Source of the DNA: Accumulibacter sp964420975
Lineage (GTDB): Bacteria; Pseudomonadota; Gammaproteobacteria; Burkholderiales; Rhodocyclaceae
NCBI GenBank assembly: GCA_964420975.1
Contig: CAYQVH010000001.1
Location: 281,045-345,044, forward strand
Reading direction: 5' to 3'
DNA length: 64,000 nt
In this document: one piece after another, positions 8,133 through 17,003 of the stretch
Layout of the letters: each line of letters opens with the position of its first letter
How positions within the stretch are numbered: position 1 is the first letter of the stretch
Position numbers and translations under genes: made by a program
The notes under the pieces: model-generated
Database searches by the model: none
What the model was told of the DNA's origin: nothing
What the model saw: only the letters and a program-made list of their open reading frames with translations

Positions 8133-8897
8133 ATGTCGCAGCTCAACGATTCGCACCTGCCTTTTTCGTTGCTGCAGTTCTACGCCACGGCGCCGTACGC
8201 GTGCAGCTACCTGCCGGGCGAGCGAGCGCGTTCACAGGTCGCGACGCCGAGCCACCTGATCAACAGCGAAGTCTACGGCGAACTCGTGCGCTGCGGCTTT
8301 CGCCGCAGCGGCGTGTTCACCTATCGCCCGCAGTGCGACGATTGTCGCGCCTGTATCCCGGTGCGCGTCCCGGTACAAACGTACGAACCGAATCGAAGCC
8401 AGCGTCGCAGTATTGGCCGCCATACCGGGCTGACGGCTCGCGAGTTGCCGCTGCGTTTTCAGGAAGACCACTATCAGCTCTACCTGCGCTATCAGGCGGC
8501 TCGCCACACTGGCGGTGGGATGGACCAGGACAGCCACGAGCAGTACGCGCACTTTCTCCTGCAAAGCCGAGTCGACACCCGGCTGATTGAATTCAAGCTG
8601 GGTGGATCCTTGTGCATGGTCAGCATTCTCGACGTGCTCAGCGACGGGCTGTCATCGGTGTACACCTTCTATGAGCCGGAGGTTCGGGGGGCCAGCTTTG
8701 GCACGTTCAACATCGTCTGGCAGATCGCCCAATGTGTCGCCAACGGCTTGCCCTTCCTCTACCTTGGCTACTGGATTCGCCGTAGCCAAAAGATGGCTTA
8801 TAAGGCCAACTTCCGGCCGATCGAGGGCCTGGTCGACGGGCAGTGGATCGATCTTGAACGCCAGTTGCTGACCGCCGCCGACGAGGGACGACCGTAG
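8133..8897 (+). CDS. bpt: aspartate/glutamate leucyltransferase (arginyltransferase-like family)
   Basis: 254 residues. The N-terminal Cys-rich segment (FRRSGVFTYRPQCDDCRACIPVRV) and the C-terminal GCN5-like fold containing YLGYWIRRSQKMAYKANFRP are diagnostic for the bacterial ATE/Bpt family. Bpt transfers leucine to N-terminal Asp or Glu, complementing Aat. It starts 3 bp after the aat stop, so the pair is one transcription unit, probably read on from fbpC. Confidence 0.95.
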   Translation: MSQLNDSHLPFSLLQFYATAPYACSYLPGERARSQVATPSHLINSEVYGELVRCGFRRSGVFTYRPQCDDCRACIPVRVPVQTYEPNRSQRRSIGRHTGLTARELPLRFQEDHYQLYLRYQAARHTGGGMDQDSHEQYAHFLLQSRVDTRLIEFKLGGSLCMVSILDVLSDGLSSVYTFYEPEVRGASFGTFNIVWQIAQCVANGLPFLYLGYWIRRSQKMAYKANFRPIEGLVDGQWIDLERQLLTAADEGRP

Positions 8898-8916
8898 CCC
8901 CGAACGCTCTCCCCGC

Positions 8917-9249
8917 TCAGCGCGGCACGGAGGTCGAGAGCAGCTGCAAAACGGCGACTCCGGCGACGATGAGAGCAATACCGAGCAGCGCCGGACGGTC
9001 CATCACCTGCTTGAAAGCGTAGTGGCCGACGACCGTGATCAGCGCGACGCCCGAACCCGACCAGATCGCGTAGACCGGTCCCACCGGCAGGGTGTCGAGC
9101 GTCAGACTCAGCAGGTAAAGCGCAAGGCCAAAGCAACCGGCCATGACAAAAGCCCACGGCCAAAGCTTCTTGAAACCATCGGTCAGCTTCATGGCGGTGG
9201 TCGCCATGACTTCCGAGCAGATGGCGACGGCGAGGATCAACCAGTCCAT
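8917..9249 (-). CDS. small multidrug resistance (SMR) family transporter, subunit 2 of a pair
   Basis: 110 residues with four membrane helices. The essential membrane-embedded Glu is Glu13 in AICSEVMATTAMK. The family motifs PVGPVYAIWSGSGVALI (helix 3) and LGIALIVAGVAVLQL (helix 4) are present. SMR proteins exchange cationic drugs, polyamines or guanidinium for protons as antiparallel dimers. The second SMR gene lies 10 bp upstream on the same strand, which suggests a heterodimer of the EbrAB/MdtIJ kind. The substrate cannot be read from the sequence. Confidence 0.9.
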   Translation of the reverse strand: MDWLILAVAICSEVMATTAMKLTDGFKKLWPWAFVMAGCFGLALYLLSLTLDTLPVGPVYAIWSGSGVALITVVGHYAFKQVMDRPALLGIALIVAGVAVLQLLSTSVPR

Positions 9250-9259
9250 GTCGTCAGGC

Positions 9260-9688
9260 TCACGCGTGGGTGGTCTTCGAAAAGCCCTGCATGACGACGA
9301 CGCCGGCGATAATCAGGCCGACGCCGACGAGTCCCATGGTGTCGAGCGGCTGCTCCAGTCCGATCCAGGCGACCAGCGTCACCAGCGCGACCCCGACCCC
9401 GGACCACAGCGCGTAGACGACGCCCACAGCAATACGCCGGACGCTGACCGCCAGCAGGATGAACGCGACTTCATAACAGCAAATGACGATGACCGACGGC
9501 CATAACCGGGTGAAGCCTTCGGTCGACTTGAGCAAGGTAGTGGCAATTACTTCGGAGACGATTGCCAGCACCAGCCACAACCAGTAGATGCCCGGTGTCT
9601 TGCGCCCCTGCACCGCAGCGCCTTCTGCGCTCACCGCTGGGTTGCTGCCGGTGGCAACGACGTCGCCTTGGCCGGGTTCAATCGTCAT
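9260..9688 (-). CDS. SMR family transporter with N-terminal extension, subunit 1 of a pair
   Basis: 142 residues from ATG 9688; a GTG at 9751 would add 21 more. Neither start has a strong ribosome site. The SMR core begins near residue 34 (IYWLWLVLAIVSEVIATTLLK) with the essential Glu46. Helix 3 carries VGVVYALWSGVGVALVT. The roughly 33-residue cytosolic, Ala/Gly-rich N-terminal extension is longer than in ordinary SMR proteins (about 105-120 residues) and may include untranslated sequence if a later start is used. It is read just before the other SMR gene with a 10-bp gap. Confidence 0.85.
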   Translation of the reverse strand: MTIEPGQGDVVATGSNPAVSAEGAAVQGRKTPGIYWLWLVLAIVSEVIATTLLKSTEGFTRLWPSVIVICCYEVAFILLAVSVRRIAVGVVYALWSGVGVALVTLVAWIGLEQPLDTMGLVGVGLIIAGVVVMQGFSKTTHA

Positions 9689-9751
9689 CGCTGGGCATTT
9701 TGGAAGGTCGTCGTTCGCTTTCCGGATCGGTCCGCGGATTGTAGTCTGCAC

Positions 9752-10069
9752 GCCATCGAGAAGACAACGCGACGAGCGATGGGGCCGACGCTTGACCAGC
9801 GGCGACGGCTCGTCGTGTCTTGCGAACGACTGCCGGCACGACGTTCGCCGCCACCGTGGGAGACAACGTTCACACGTATTGACCCAACCGCCAGCGGTCG
9901 GTACGATTCAACGCTTTGCTAGGGCTCAGCGATGTCCGGTCAGGGCTCCAAACAGAGGGGTGACTTGTGAGCAAGGAGGTCATGTCGCGTGCTGGCGAAC
10001 CCTGGGAGTTCGCCGGAATGAGCGGACTAGGGAGCTTCAAAGCGGCACGTCCCAAGACCGGAAGCGCCG
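9752..10069. other. intergenic region before the polysaccharide export genes
   Basis: 318 bp between the SMR pair (leftward) and the capsule-type exporter (rightward), so it should contain both promoters. I see no gene. I also find no ops (GGCGGTAG) or JUMPstart sequence that would point to RfaH control. Confidence 0.5.
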
Positions 10070-10855
10070 ATGAGTGAACCGCGTTCTTCCGCGCAAATCA
10101 CCCTGGCCGTCTGGAAGGCCCTCTTCCTACGCGAAGCGGTGACGCGGGTTTCCAATGCACGCGCCGCCTGGTTGTGGCTGATCCTGGAACCCGTGGCGCA
10201 TCTGGCGGTCCTGATGGTGATTTTCTCCACCATCCGACGGCGACTGATCCCGGGATTCGACGTTGCGCTTTTTCTCGCCATCGGGATCGTCGGCTTCAAT
10301 CTGTTTCGCAATTCGGCGACACGCTCGATGGCCGCCATTTCGGCTAACCAGGCGTTGTTTGCCTATCGCCAGGTAAAACCGGTCGACGTCGTGTTGGTGC
10401 GAGCCTTTCTCGAAGGGGTCGTCCAGGCGCTGGTTGCTCTCGTGCTCTTCGCCGGCATGTCGCTCTTCGGCTTCGATGTGCTGCCGGGTGATCCTCTGGC
10501 CGCTTTTTCCGTGTTCGGGCTTTTCTGGCTGTTCGGTACCGGCCTGGGGCTGATGCTTTCGGTCGGCAATACCCTGATTCCTGAACTGGGCCGAGTGGCC
10601 AACCTCTTGTTCATTCCCTTGTACCTGCTGTCAGGCGTGCTTTTCTCGCCGGTGGTGATTCCGCCCGCGCTGCGTGAGGTCTTGTTGCTTAACCCGTTGA
10701 TGCAGGGCCTCGAGATCCTGCGCGCAGCCTTTTCAGCGGAGTATCACATGAGTGCTGGGCTCAGTCTCGACTATCTCTCGACATTTGCACTGCTTTCGGT
10801 TTTCCTCGGCCTTTCATTGCATGTTCGGTTTGCCCGGCGGATGACACGACAGTGA
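10070..10855 (+). CDS. kpsM: polysaccharide ABC exporter permease (KpsM/CtrC/BexB type)
   Basis: 261 residues with about six membrane segments in the ABC-2 arrangement. The N-terminal LFLREAVTRVSNARAAWLWLILEP is the typical amphipathic lead of KpsM/BexB permeases, and GVLFSPVVIPPALREVLLLNPLMQGLEILR is the usual C-terminal re-entrant region. It forms the inner-membrane channel that exports a finished glycan chain. It is the first gene of a rightward cluster. Its stop overlaps the GTG start of the ATPase (GTGA). Confidence 0.93.
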   Translation: MSEPRSSAQITLAVWKALFLREAVTRVSNARAAWLWLILEPVAHLAVLMVIFSTIRRRLIPGFDVALFLAIGIVGFNLFRNSATRSMAAISANQALFAYRQVKPVDVVLVRAFLEGVVQALVALVLFAGMSLFGFDVLPGDPLAAFSVFGLFWLFGTGLGLMLSVGNTLIPELGRVANLLFIPLYLLSGVLFSPVVIPPALREVLLLNPLMQGLEILRAAFSAEYHMSAGLSLDYLSTFALLSVFLGLSLHVRFARRMTRQ

Positions 10856-11517
10856 TCATCGTCGACGAGGTGCATAAGCGCTACCAGACTGAGCACGGCC
10901 CCGGCCGCTGGGTGCTGCAAGGCGTTTCCTTCACCATCCCGCCGCTCGTAAACGTCGGTCTGGTTGGTCGCAATGGGGCTGGAAAATCAACCCTGTTGCG
11001 TCTGATTGGCGGAGTCGATGTCCCGAATCGCGGGACCATCGAGCGCCGTTGCCATGTGTCTTGGCCGATGGGATACGGAGGTGGACTCCAGGGGTCGCTG
11101 ACCGGCCGGCAGAACGCCAAATTCGTGTCGCGCATTCATGGGCATGACGGCGATCTTCACGATCGACTGAGCTTTGTAGACGATTTCGCCGAACTTGGCG
11201 AAGCCTTTGACGAGCCGGTCAAAACCTATTCATCGGGGATGAGGTCGCGTCTGCAGTTCGCGCTCTCGCTGGCGTTCGACTTCGACGTCTATATTTCGGA
11301 CGAGGTGACCTCGGCCGGTGACGCGTCATTCAAGGCGAAGGCGTTTGCTGCCTTCCGCAATCTGGCCAACCGGGCTGGCCTGATCATGGTTTCGCACGAC
11401 GACAACCTGTTGCGGCAGTTTTGTTCGGCCGGGATCTGGCTTCACGAAGGCCGTGCTCACTGGTTCGACGAGCTTGAGAGCGCCCTTGCCGCTTACAAGG
11501 AAAGCATCGCCACATGA
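10852..11517 (+). CDS. kpsT: polysaccharide ABC exporter ATPase (KpsT/CtrD type)
   Basis: 221 residues from a GTG start overlapping the previous stop by 4 bp. Walker A is GRNGAGKST (about residues 42-50), the signature is the short KpsT form YSSGMRSRLQFALS, Walker B/D-loop is YISDEVTSAGD, and H-loop is MVSHDD. The length is that of capsule-type ATPases without the extra glycan-binding C-terminal domain of some O-antigen Wzt proteins, so chain-end recognition is not expected here. Its last codons overlap the next gene (ATGA). Confidence 0.94.
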   Translation: MIIVDEVHKRYQTEHGPGRWVLQGVSFTIPPLVNVGLVGRNGAGKSTLLRLIGGVDVPNRGTIERRCHVSWPMGYGGGLQGSLTGRQNAKFVSRIHGHDGDLHDRLSFVDDFAELGEAFDEPVKTYSSGMRSRLQFALSLAFDFDVYISDEVTSAGDASFKAKAFAAFRNLANRAGLIMVSHDDNLLRQFCSAGIWLHEGRAHWFDELESALAAYKESIAT

Positions 11518-12662
11518 TCGAGCGGATTCGGGAAAGCGCCCTGTCGAGATTCTTGCAGCGGGTCCGCGACAGTATCGCGCCGCACTTGGTGCGTCGGCGC
11601 GCCTTGCAGGCGGCGCTGGTGGCGATTCTGCTGTCGGTCGTGTACTGGGGGATCATCGCGTCGGATCGCTACGTCTCCGAGGCGGTGATCGTCGTCGACC
11701 GGACGGATCTGTCCAATGGTCAGGCGACGGACTTCGCTTCGCTGCTTGTGGGGACTCGGAACGACCGCGAACTCATGCTGTTGCGCGATCATTTGCGCTC
11801 GGTCGACATGCTGCAAAAGCTCGAGGACAAGCTGGGGTTGCGCGCCCACTACAGCGACTGGCAGCGCGACCCGCTTTCCCGAATGTGGTTCGAAGATTCT
11901 GCGATCGAGTTCTTTCACCGACACTACCTGTCGCGGGTAAGCATCGACCTCGATGACATTGCCGGCGTGCTGCGGATCAAGTCTCAGGCCTACACGCCGG
12001 ACATGGCCCACGCGGTCACTAGTGCCTTGCTTGAGGAGGGCGAGAAGTTCATGAACGCGATCGCCCACCGGATTGCCCGCGACCAAGTGAGTTTCCTTGA
12101 AAAACAAGTGTCCGAGATGAGCGACCGGGTGGCAACGACCCGCTTGGCGGTCGTCGAGTTTCAGAACGCGAAGGGGTTTTTGTCGCCGCAAGCGACCGCC
12201 GAAGCACTCACCGGAATCGTCGCTCGTCTTGAGGCCGAGCTCACGCAGCTCAAAGCCAGCCGCGAAGCGATGCTCGGTTACCTGAGCCCGACCGCGCCCG
12301 ATATCGTTCAGATCAACCTCCAGATCGCCGCCGTCGAGAATCAGTTGAAGGTCGAGAAGAGCCGTTTGACGTCACCCAAGGGCGGCACCCTGAACCGCAC
12401 ACTGGAGGAATACCAGCGCCTTGAAATGCAGGCGGTGTTCGCTCAGGACGTCTACAAGACGGCGCTGACCGCACTCGAGAAGGGACGAATCGAAGCGACG
12501 CGCAACCTCAAGATGCTCTCGGTAGTACAGAGCCCGACGCTGCCTCAGTACCCGCTCGAGCCGCGAAGAACCTATAACATTATCGTCTTTGCCCTCTCGG
12601 TACTCGTGCTTGCCGGCATTCTGCAATTGCTTGCCGCGATCATTCGCGACCATCAGGACTGA
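11514..12662 (+). CDS. kpsE: capsule export inner-membrane/periplasmic PCP protein (KpsE/CtrB type)
   Basis: 382 residues. One membrane helix sits near residues 26-48 (LQAALVAILLSVVYWGIIASD) and one at the C-terminus (NIIVFALSVLVLAGILQLLAA). Between them is a long periplasmic domain with coiled-coil segments (EKQVSEMSDRVATTRLAVVEF). A PQYPLEPRR motif precedes the last helix, as in Wzz/KpsE proteins. The protein links the ABC exporter to the outer-membrane channel encoded next. It overlaps kpsT by 4 bp. Confidence 0.92.
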   Translation: MIERIRESALSRFLQRVRDSIAPHLVRRRALQAALVAILLSVVYWGIIASDRYVSEAVIVVDRTDLSNGQATDFASLLVGTRNDRELMLLRDHLRSVDMLQKLEDKLGLRAHYSDWQRDPLSRMWFEDSAIEFFHRHYLSRVSIDLDDIAGVLRIKSQAYTPDMAHAVTSALLEEGEKFMNAIAHRIARDQVSFLEKQVSEMSDRVATTRLAVVEFQNAKGFLSPQATAEALTGIVARLEAELTQLKASREAMLGYLSPTAPDIVQINLQIAAVENQLKVEKSRLTSPKGGTLNRTLEEYQRLEMQAVFAQDVYKTALTALEKGRIEATRNLKMLSVVQSPTLPQYPLEPRRTYNIIVFALSVLVLAGILQLLAAIIRDHQD

Positions 12663-12667
12663 ATCCT

Positions 12668-14545
12668 ATGATCTGGCTGCCCTTCCTCTTGCCCTCCCTG
12701 GGAGCCCTGGCGTCCATACCTGATCCCCGTACCGTTCCGTCGCGGCGGCGGTCGAGGCGCCGCCAGGATTGGCTGGCTGGTCTGATCTTCCTGTTCCTGG
12801 CGTTCGGTTCGCTGGCCATCGCCGCCGACAGCAGTTATCCGCCAGGCTTGGTAACCGGCCCCAGCAAGCCGGGCAGCGGCAACTCGACCAAGACCCAGAC
12901 GACGACGCCCGCGACGCCGATGACGCCGACGATGGCTCCCAACGCCCCGGCAGCCCCGAGCGTTCCGGCGGCGGTGGCACCGGAAATCCGCACCCAGCCG
13001 CCACAGTTCTTCGACTATTCGGCCAATCTCAAGAGCGACGTCTTTGGCGCCAACCTGTTTACCGGTGCGTTTGCGCGCGAAGGGGCGACTCAGTTCAATC
13101 CAGACTATCTGGTGACCGTCGGCGACCGGATTCAGGTACGTTTGTGGGGCGCGTTTGAGTTTGACGCGCCGCTGACGGTCGATCCCAAAGGAAACATCTT
13201 TTTGCCCCACGTTGGCCCGATCAACGTCCTTGGCGTGCGCAATCAGGATCTGCAGCGCGTCGTCGAGGCCGGAACCAGCCGCGTCTTTCGGGCCAATGTC
13301 TACAGCTACGCCAGTCTCGCCGCAGCACAGCCGGTACGAGTCTTCGTCAGCGGCTTCGTCAATCGCCCCGGGCTTTACAGCGGCACCAGCATGGACAGCC
13401 TGTTGCACTATCTCGACCAAGCGGGCGGGATTGATCCCGACCGTGGCTCGTTCCTCAGCGTGCAGATCAAGCGCGGCAATCTGACGCGGGCGACGATGAA
13501 CCTCTACGATTTTCTGTTTGCCGGGCGTATTCCCTTGATTCAGCTGGCCGATGGAGACGTCATCTTCGTTGGCGCGCGCTTGAACACGGTGCGCGTCAGT
13601 GGCCTGGCAGAGAACGCCAAGCGCTTCGAGTTCGCGCAGCCCTCGATAACCGTCGCGCAACTGGTTCGCTATGCTAAGCCAAGCGCGGCGGCGACGCATG
13701 CGCGCGTGGTTCGCAACACCGGGACGGTACGCAACACCGAGTATTTCTCGCTCGACAGCGCGGCGACGGTGACCTTGACCAACGGCGACGAGCTGGAAAT
13801 TACCGCCGACAAGAAGCCGGGTACGATCGCCGTACGCGTCGAGGGGGAACATCGCAGCGTCCAGGAGTATGTTTTCCCTTACGGGACAAAACTCGGCGAA
13901 CTGATCCAGCAGATCGAGTTTACCGAGCGTTCCGATACGGCGAGCCTGCAGCTGTTTCGCCTGAGCGCGAAGGAACGGCAACGGCAAGCGCTTCAAGTGA
14001 CGCTCAAGTTTCTCGAGAACGCAGCCTTGACGGCGCGCTCCGGGACCAACGAAGAGGCGCAGTTGCGCAAGGAAGAAGCACAGTTGCTGCTCCAGTGGGT
14101 CGAACGCGGCAAGAACGTCGAGCCTTCGGGACAGATCTACATCGCGCAAACGGCGGACCGGAACGAGCTGCTGCTTGAAAACGGCGATGTGCTGCGCATT
14201 CCGGTCCGCGATGGCCTCGTTTTCGTGAGTGGAGAAGTGATTTTCCCGAACACGATTGCTTACGACCAGAGCCTGAGCCTCGGCGACTACATTCAAAACT
14301 CCGGAGGCTATACCCAGAACGCCGACGCCTCTCGAGTCGTCGTTGCCCACCGGGACGGCAGTTATGATGAGAGCAGCCGCGGGCGAGGGTTCTTCGGCTT
14401 TGCTGCCAGCGAGCCCAAGATCCGCCCGGGCGATCACATCATGGTACTGCCCAGGATCGACGTGAAGTCGCGACAGATCTTCCGCGACGTCGTCGAGGCG
14501 CTGTTCCGGATTGCGGTGATCGTCGGGGTTGCCCACAACCTCTAG
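12668..14545 (+). CDS. kpsD: outer-membrane polysaccharide export protein (Wza/KpsD/CtrA family)
   Basis: 625 residues. An N-terminal hydrophobic segment (about 37-54, GLIFLFLAFGSLAIAAD) follows an unusually long basic lead. A Pro/Thr/Ala-rich linker follows (about 60-100). The polysaccharide-export domain opens with NPDYLVTVGDRIQVRLWGAF, and repeated SLBB-type domains follow (RVFVSGFVNRPGLY; VFVSGEVIFPNTIAY). The final hydrophobic segment near 610-622 may anchor the ring. It forms the translocation channel for the polymer exported by the KpsM/KpsT/KpsE homologues. The size is larger than Wza and similar to KpsD-class proteins. Confidence 0.92.
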   Translation: MIWLPFLLPSLGALASIPDPRTVPSRRRSRRRQDWLAGLIFLFLAFGSLAIAADSSYPPGLVTGPSKPGSGNSTKTQTTTPATPMTPTMAPNAPAAPSVPAAVAPEIRTQPPQFFDYSANLKSDVFGANLFTGAFAREGATQFNPDYLVTVGDRIQVRLWGAFEFDAPLTVDPKGNIFLPHVGPINVLGVRNQDLQRVVEAGTSRVFRANVYSYASLAAAQPVRVFVSGFVNRPGLYSGTSMDSLLHYLDQAGGIDPDRGSFLSVQIKRGNLTRATMNLYDFLFAGRIPLIQLADGDVIFVGARLNTVRVSGLAENAKRFEFAQPSITVAQLVRYAKPSAAATHARVVRNTGTVRNTEYFSLDSAATVTLTNGDELEITADKKPGTIAVRVEGEHRSVQEYVFPYGTKLGELIQQIEFTERSDTASLQLFRLSAKERQRQALQVTLKFLENAALTARSGTNEEAQLRKEEAQLLLQWVERGKNVEPSGQIYIAQTADRNELLLENGDVLRIPVRDGLVFVSGEVIFPNTIAYDQSLSLGDYIQNSGGYTQNADASRVVVAHRDGSYDESSRGRGFFGFAASEPKIRPGDHIMVLPRIDVKSRQIFRDVVEALFRIAVIVGVAHNL

Positions 14546-14739
14546 ATCCAGGGAAGGCTAGGCTCACCAGCAGCGGCTTATTGCTGACCGCGCCAGTGGT
14601 CCCGCAAGAGAGAGGCCATCACGAGACAACCATCGATTATCGCCAGTGAGTAACGCGGCTTCGTGTTCGCCGTGTCTTCAGGGTAGTTGTGGACCCTTTT
14701 CAACCGAACGCGATTTCGGCAATCAATCAGGGAGTAGGA

Positions 14740-15861
14740 ATGGCTGAGGCAGGTATACAGTTCGTCGATTTGCAGACCCAATATCGGCAACTGAAAGCGA
14801 CGATAGACGCCCGGATCCAGCGGGTGCTTGATCATGGGCAGTACATCATGGGCCCCGAGGTCGGAGAACTGGAAGAGCGACTCGCTGCGTATAGCGGCGC
14901 GAAGCACTGCATCACCGCCGCCTCGGGTACCGAGGCGCTGCTGATCAGCCTGATGGCGCTGGGGGTCCAGCCGGGGGATGAGGTCATCACGACGCCATTT
15001 ACCTTCGTCGCGACCGCCGAAGTCATCGCGTTGGTCGGCGCCGTCCCGGTCTTCGTGGACATCGAAGCCGATACCTGCAACATCGACGCCCGCCTGATCG
15101 AGGAAGCGATCACCGAGCGCACACGAGCCATCATTCCCGTCAGCCTTTACGGTCAGCCGCCCGACATGGACGAGATCAACCAGATCGCCAGTCGGCACGG
15201 CGAGATCGCCGTCATCGAAGACGCCGCCCAGAGTTTCGGCGCGCAGTATCGCGGGCGGCGCAGCGGCAATCTGTCAGCCGTCAGCTGCACCAGCTTCTTC
15301 CCCAGCAAGCCGCTCGGCTGCTACGGTGACGGCGGGGCAATCTTCACCAGCGACAACGCGCTGGCCAAAGCTATGCGCGAAATTCGCGTGCACGGGCAGG
15401 AAAAGCGTTATCACCATGCGCGAGTCGGCGTCGGTGGGCGGATGGATACGCTGCAATGCGCCATAGTCCTTGCCAAGCTGGACGCATTTGCCGGCGAGAT
15501 CGAGCAACGGATCGCCGTCGGCCAACGCTACCTGGAGCGCCTTGCTCGCCTCGAAGTGCCGGTACAGCCCCCGGTCGTACGCGCCGACCGCACGTGCGTG
15601 TGGGGCCAGTTCACGGTCCAGAGCGACGACCGTGAGTCGCTTCTCAACCGCTTGCAAGCCGCCGGTGTGCCGACCGCCGTACACTACCCGCTGCCGCTGC
15701 ATCGTCAGCCCGCGTACCAGAATCGCTGTCGTGCTCCCGCGCCGCTGTCCGTTTCCGAGACGGTCGCCCATCGCGTCCTGAGCCTTCCCATGCACCCGTA
15801 TCTGGAGGATCGGGTTCAGGACCGGATCGTCGCGGCCTTGCTGGAAAAACCTGCGAAATGA
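14740..15861 (+). CDS. DegT/DnrJ/EryC1-family nucleotide-sugar aminotransferase
   Basis: 373 residues from ATG 14740, preceded by GGGAGTAGG; an upstream ATG at 14689 lacks such a site. Characteristic segments are QFVDLQTQYRQLKATID, GPEVGELEERLAAYSG, and the PLP-lysine motif FFPSKPLGCYGDGG (Lys190). It should transfer an amino group from glutamate to a keto-sugar nucleotide. Sequence style and the following 2-epimerase suggest a WbpE-like role in making a diamino-uronic acid or related amino sugar for the exported polymer (inference). The stop overlaps the next start by 4 bp. Confidence 0.9.
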   Translation: MAEAGIQFVDLQTQYRQLKATIDARIQRVLDHGQYIMGPEVGELEERLAAYSGAKHCITAASGTEALLISLMALGVQPGDEVITTPFTFVATAEVIALVGAVPVFVDIEADTCNIDARLIEEAITERTRAIIPVSLYGQPPDMDEINQIASRHGEIAVIEDAAQSFGAQYRGRRSGNLSAVSCTSFFPSKPLGCYGDGGAIFTSDNALAKAMREIRVHGQEKRYHHARVGVGGRMDTLQCAIVLAKLDAFAGEIEQRIAVGQRYLERLARLEVPVQPPVVRADRTCVWGQFTVQSDDRESLLNRLQAAGVPTAVHYPLPLHRQPAYQNRCRAPAPLSVSETVAHRVLSLPMHPYLEDRVQDRIVAALLEKPAK

Positions 15862-17003
15862 GTCTGCGCATCGTTACCGTCGTCGGCGCTCGTCCGCAAT
15901 TCGTCAAGGTGGCCGCGGTCAGCCGCGCCATTCAACGCTGGAACGAGCAACATACGGCCGACCCAATCGTCGACACCCTGGTGCACACCGGGCAGCACTT
16001 CGACGACAACATGTCCGGCGTGTTTTTTCGTCAACTTGGTATTCCCGAGCCGGCGTACAACCTCGGGATTGCTGGATCCAGTCACGGCGCCATGACCGGG
16101 CGCATGCTCGAAGCGATCGAGAAGGTGCTTGACGAGGTGCGCCCGGACTGGGTGCTGGTTTACGGCGACACCAACTCAACGCTTGCCGCGGCTTTGGCGG
16201 CGATCAAGCTTCACCTCCCGGTGGCTCATGTCGAAGCCGGATTGCGCTCGTTCAACCTGCGCATGCCTGAAGAAGTCAACCGGATCGTCGCCGATAGCGT
16301 CTCGACACTGCTCTTCTGTCCGACCGAAACGGCGGTCGACAACCTGCACCGAGAGGGCTACCGCCACGGCGTGCATAACGTCGGCGACGTAATGCTCGAC
16401 GCCTCGCTACACATGCGCGCGATCGCCGAACGCGAGTCCGTCATTCTCGAAAAACTGGACCTACGGCCCGGCGAGTACGTCCTCGCGACTTGCCACCGGG
16501 CCGAGAACACCGACGATCCGGCCCGCCTACGCGCGATCCTCGACGCGTTGGCGGCGGTGAATCGCCAACTCCCCGTCGTCCTGCCCTTGCATCCGCGCAC
16601 CCGCAAGTTGGCCAGCCAGCATGGACTCGAAGCGACACTTGCCGAGCTGCGCGTGACCGAGCCGCTCTCGTATCTCGACATCACGCGGCTGGAATCCGCC
16701 GCGGCGGTGTTGGCGACCGATTCCGGCGGCATGCAGAAGGAAGCGTTTTTCTACCGCGTGCCGTGCGTCACGCTGCGTGACGAGACGGAATGGGTGGAAA
16801 CGGTAATCAGCGGCTGGAACCGGCTGGCATCGCCTTCCGGTGACGGCATCGGCGACGCCATCCGGGCGGCCCTCGCCAGTCGTCCGACCGCGTATCCGCA
16901 AGCTTACGGTACGGGGCAGGCGGCCGAAACGATCCTCAGCTGGCTGCAGCGCACCCCCGCCACGCTACCTTCCCGGTGCGCGACAACGGACGAAACGCCA
17001 TGA
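15858..17003 (+). CDS. UDP-N-acetylglucosamine-type 2-epimerase (WecB/WbpI family)
   Basis: 381 residues. Family motifs are VVGARPQFVKVAAV at the start, VHTGQHFDDNMS, GDTNSTLAAALAA, HVEAGLRSFNLRMPEEVNR and the C-terminal TDSGGMQKEAFFY. The enzyme inverts C2 of a UDP-GlcNAc-type sugar to the manno form. Paired with the aminotransferase just upstream (4-bp overlap), the substrate may be a 2,3-diacetamido sugar as for WbpI. Plain WecB activity cannot be excluded. It overlaps the glycosyltransferase start by 4 bp. Confidence 0.92.
   Translation: MSLRIVTVVGARPQFVKVAAVSRAIQRWNEQHTADPIVDTLVHTGQHFDDNMSGVFFRQLGIPEPAYNLGIAGSSHGAMTGRMLEAIEKVLDEVRPDWVLVYGDTNSTLAAALAAIKLHLPVAHVEAGLRSFNLRMPEEVNRIVADSVSTLLFCPTETAVDNLHREGYRHGVHNVGDVMLDASLHMRAIAERESVILEKLDLRPGEYVLATCHRAENTDDPARLRAILDALAAVNRQLPVVLPLHPRTRKLASQHGLEATLAELRVTEPLSYLDITRLESAAAVLATDSGGMQKEAFFYRVPCVTLRDETEWVETVISGWNRLASPSGDGIGDAIRAALASRPTAYPQAYGTGQAAETILSWLQRTPATLPSRCATTDETP

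Noticed and set aside
9752..10069. ops/JUMPstart element before the polysaccharide locus
   Set aside because: No GGCGGTAG or related element found.
12653..14536. 627-residue open frame on the reverse strand across the kpsD-like gene
   Set aside because: It is an antisense shadow of a well-supported export protein in high-GC DNA; its sequence has no recognisable family and no ribosome site.
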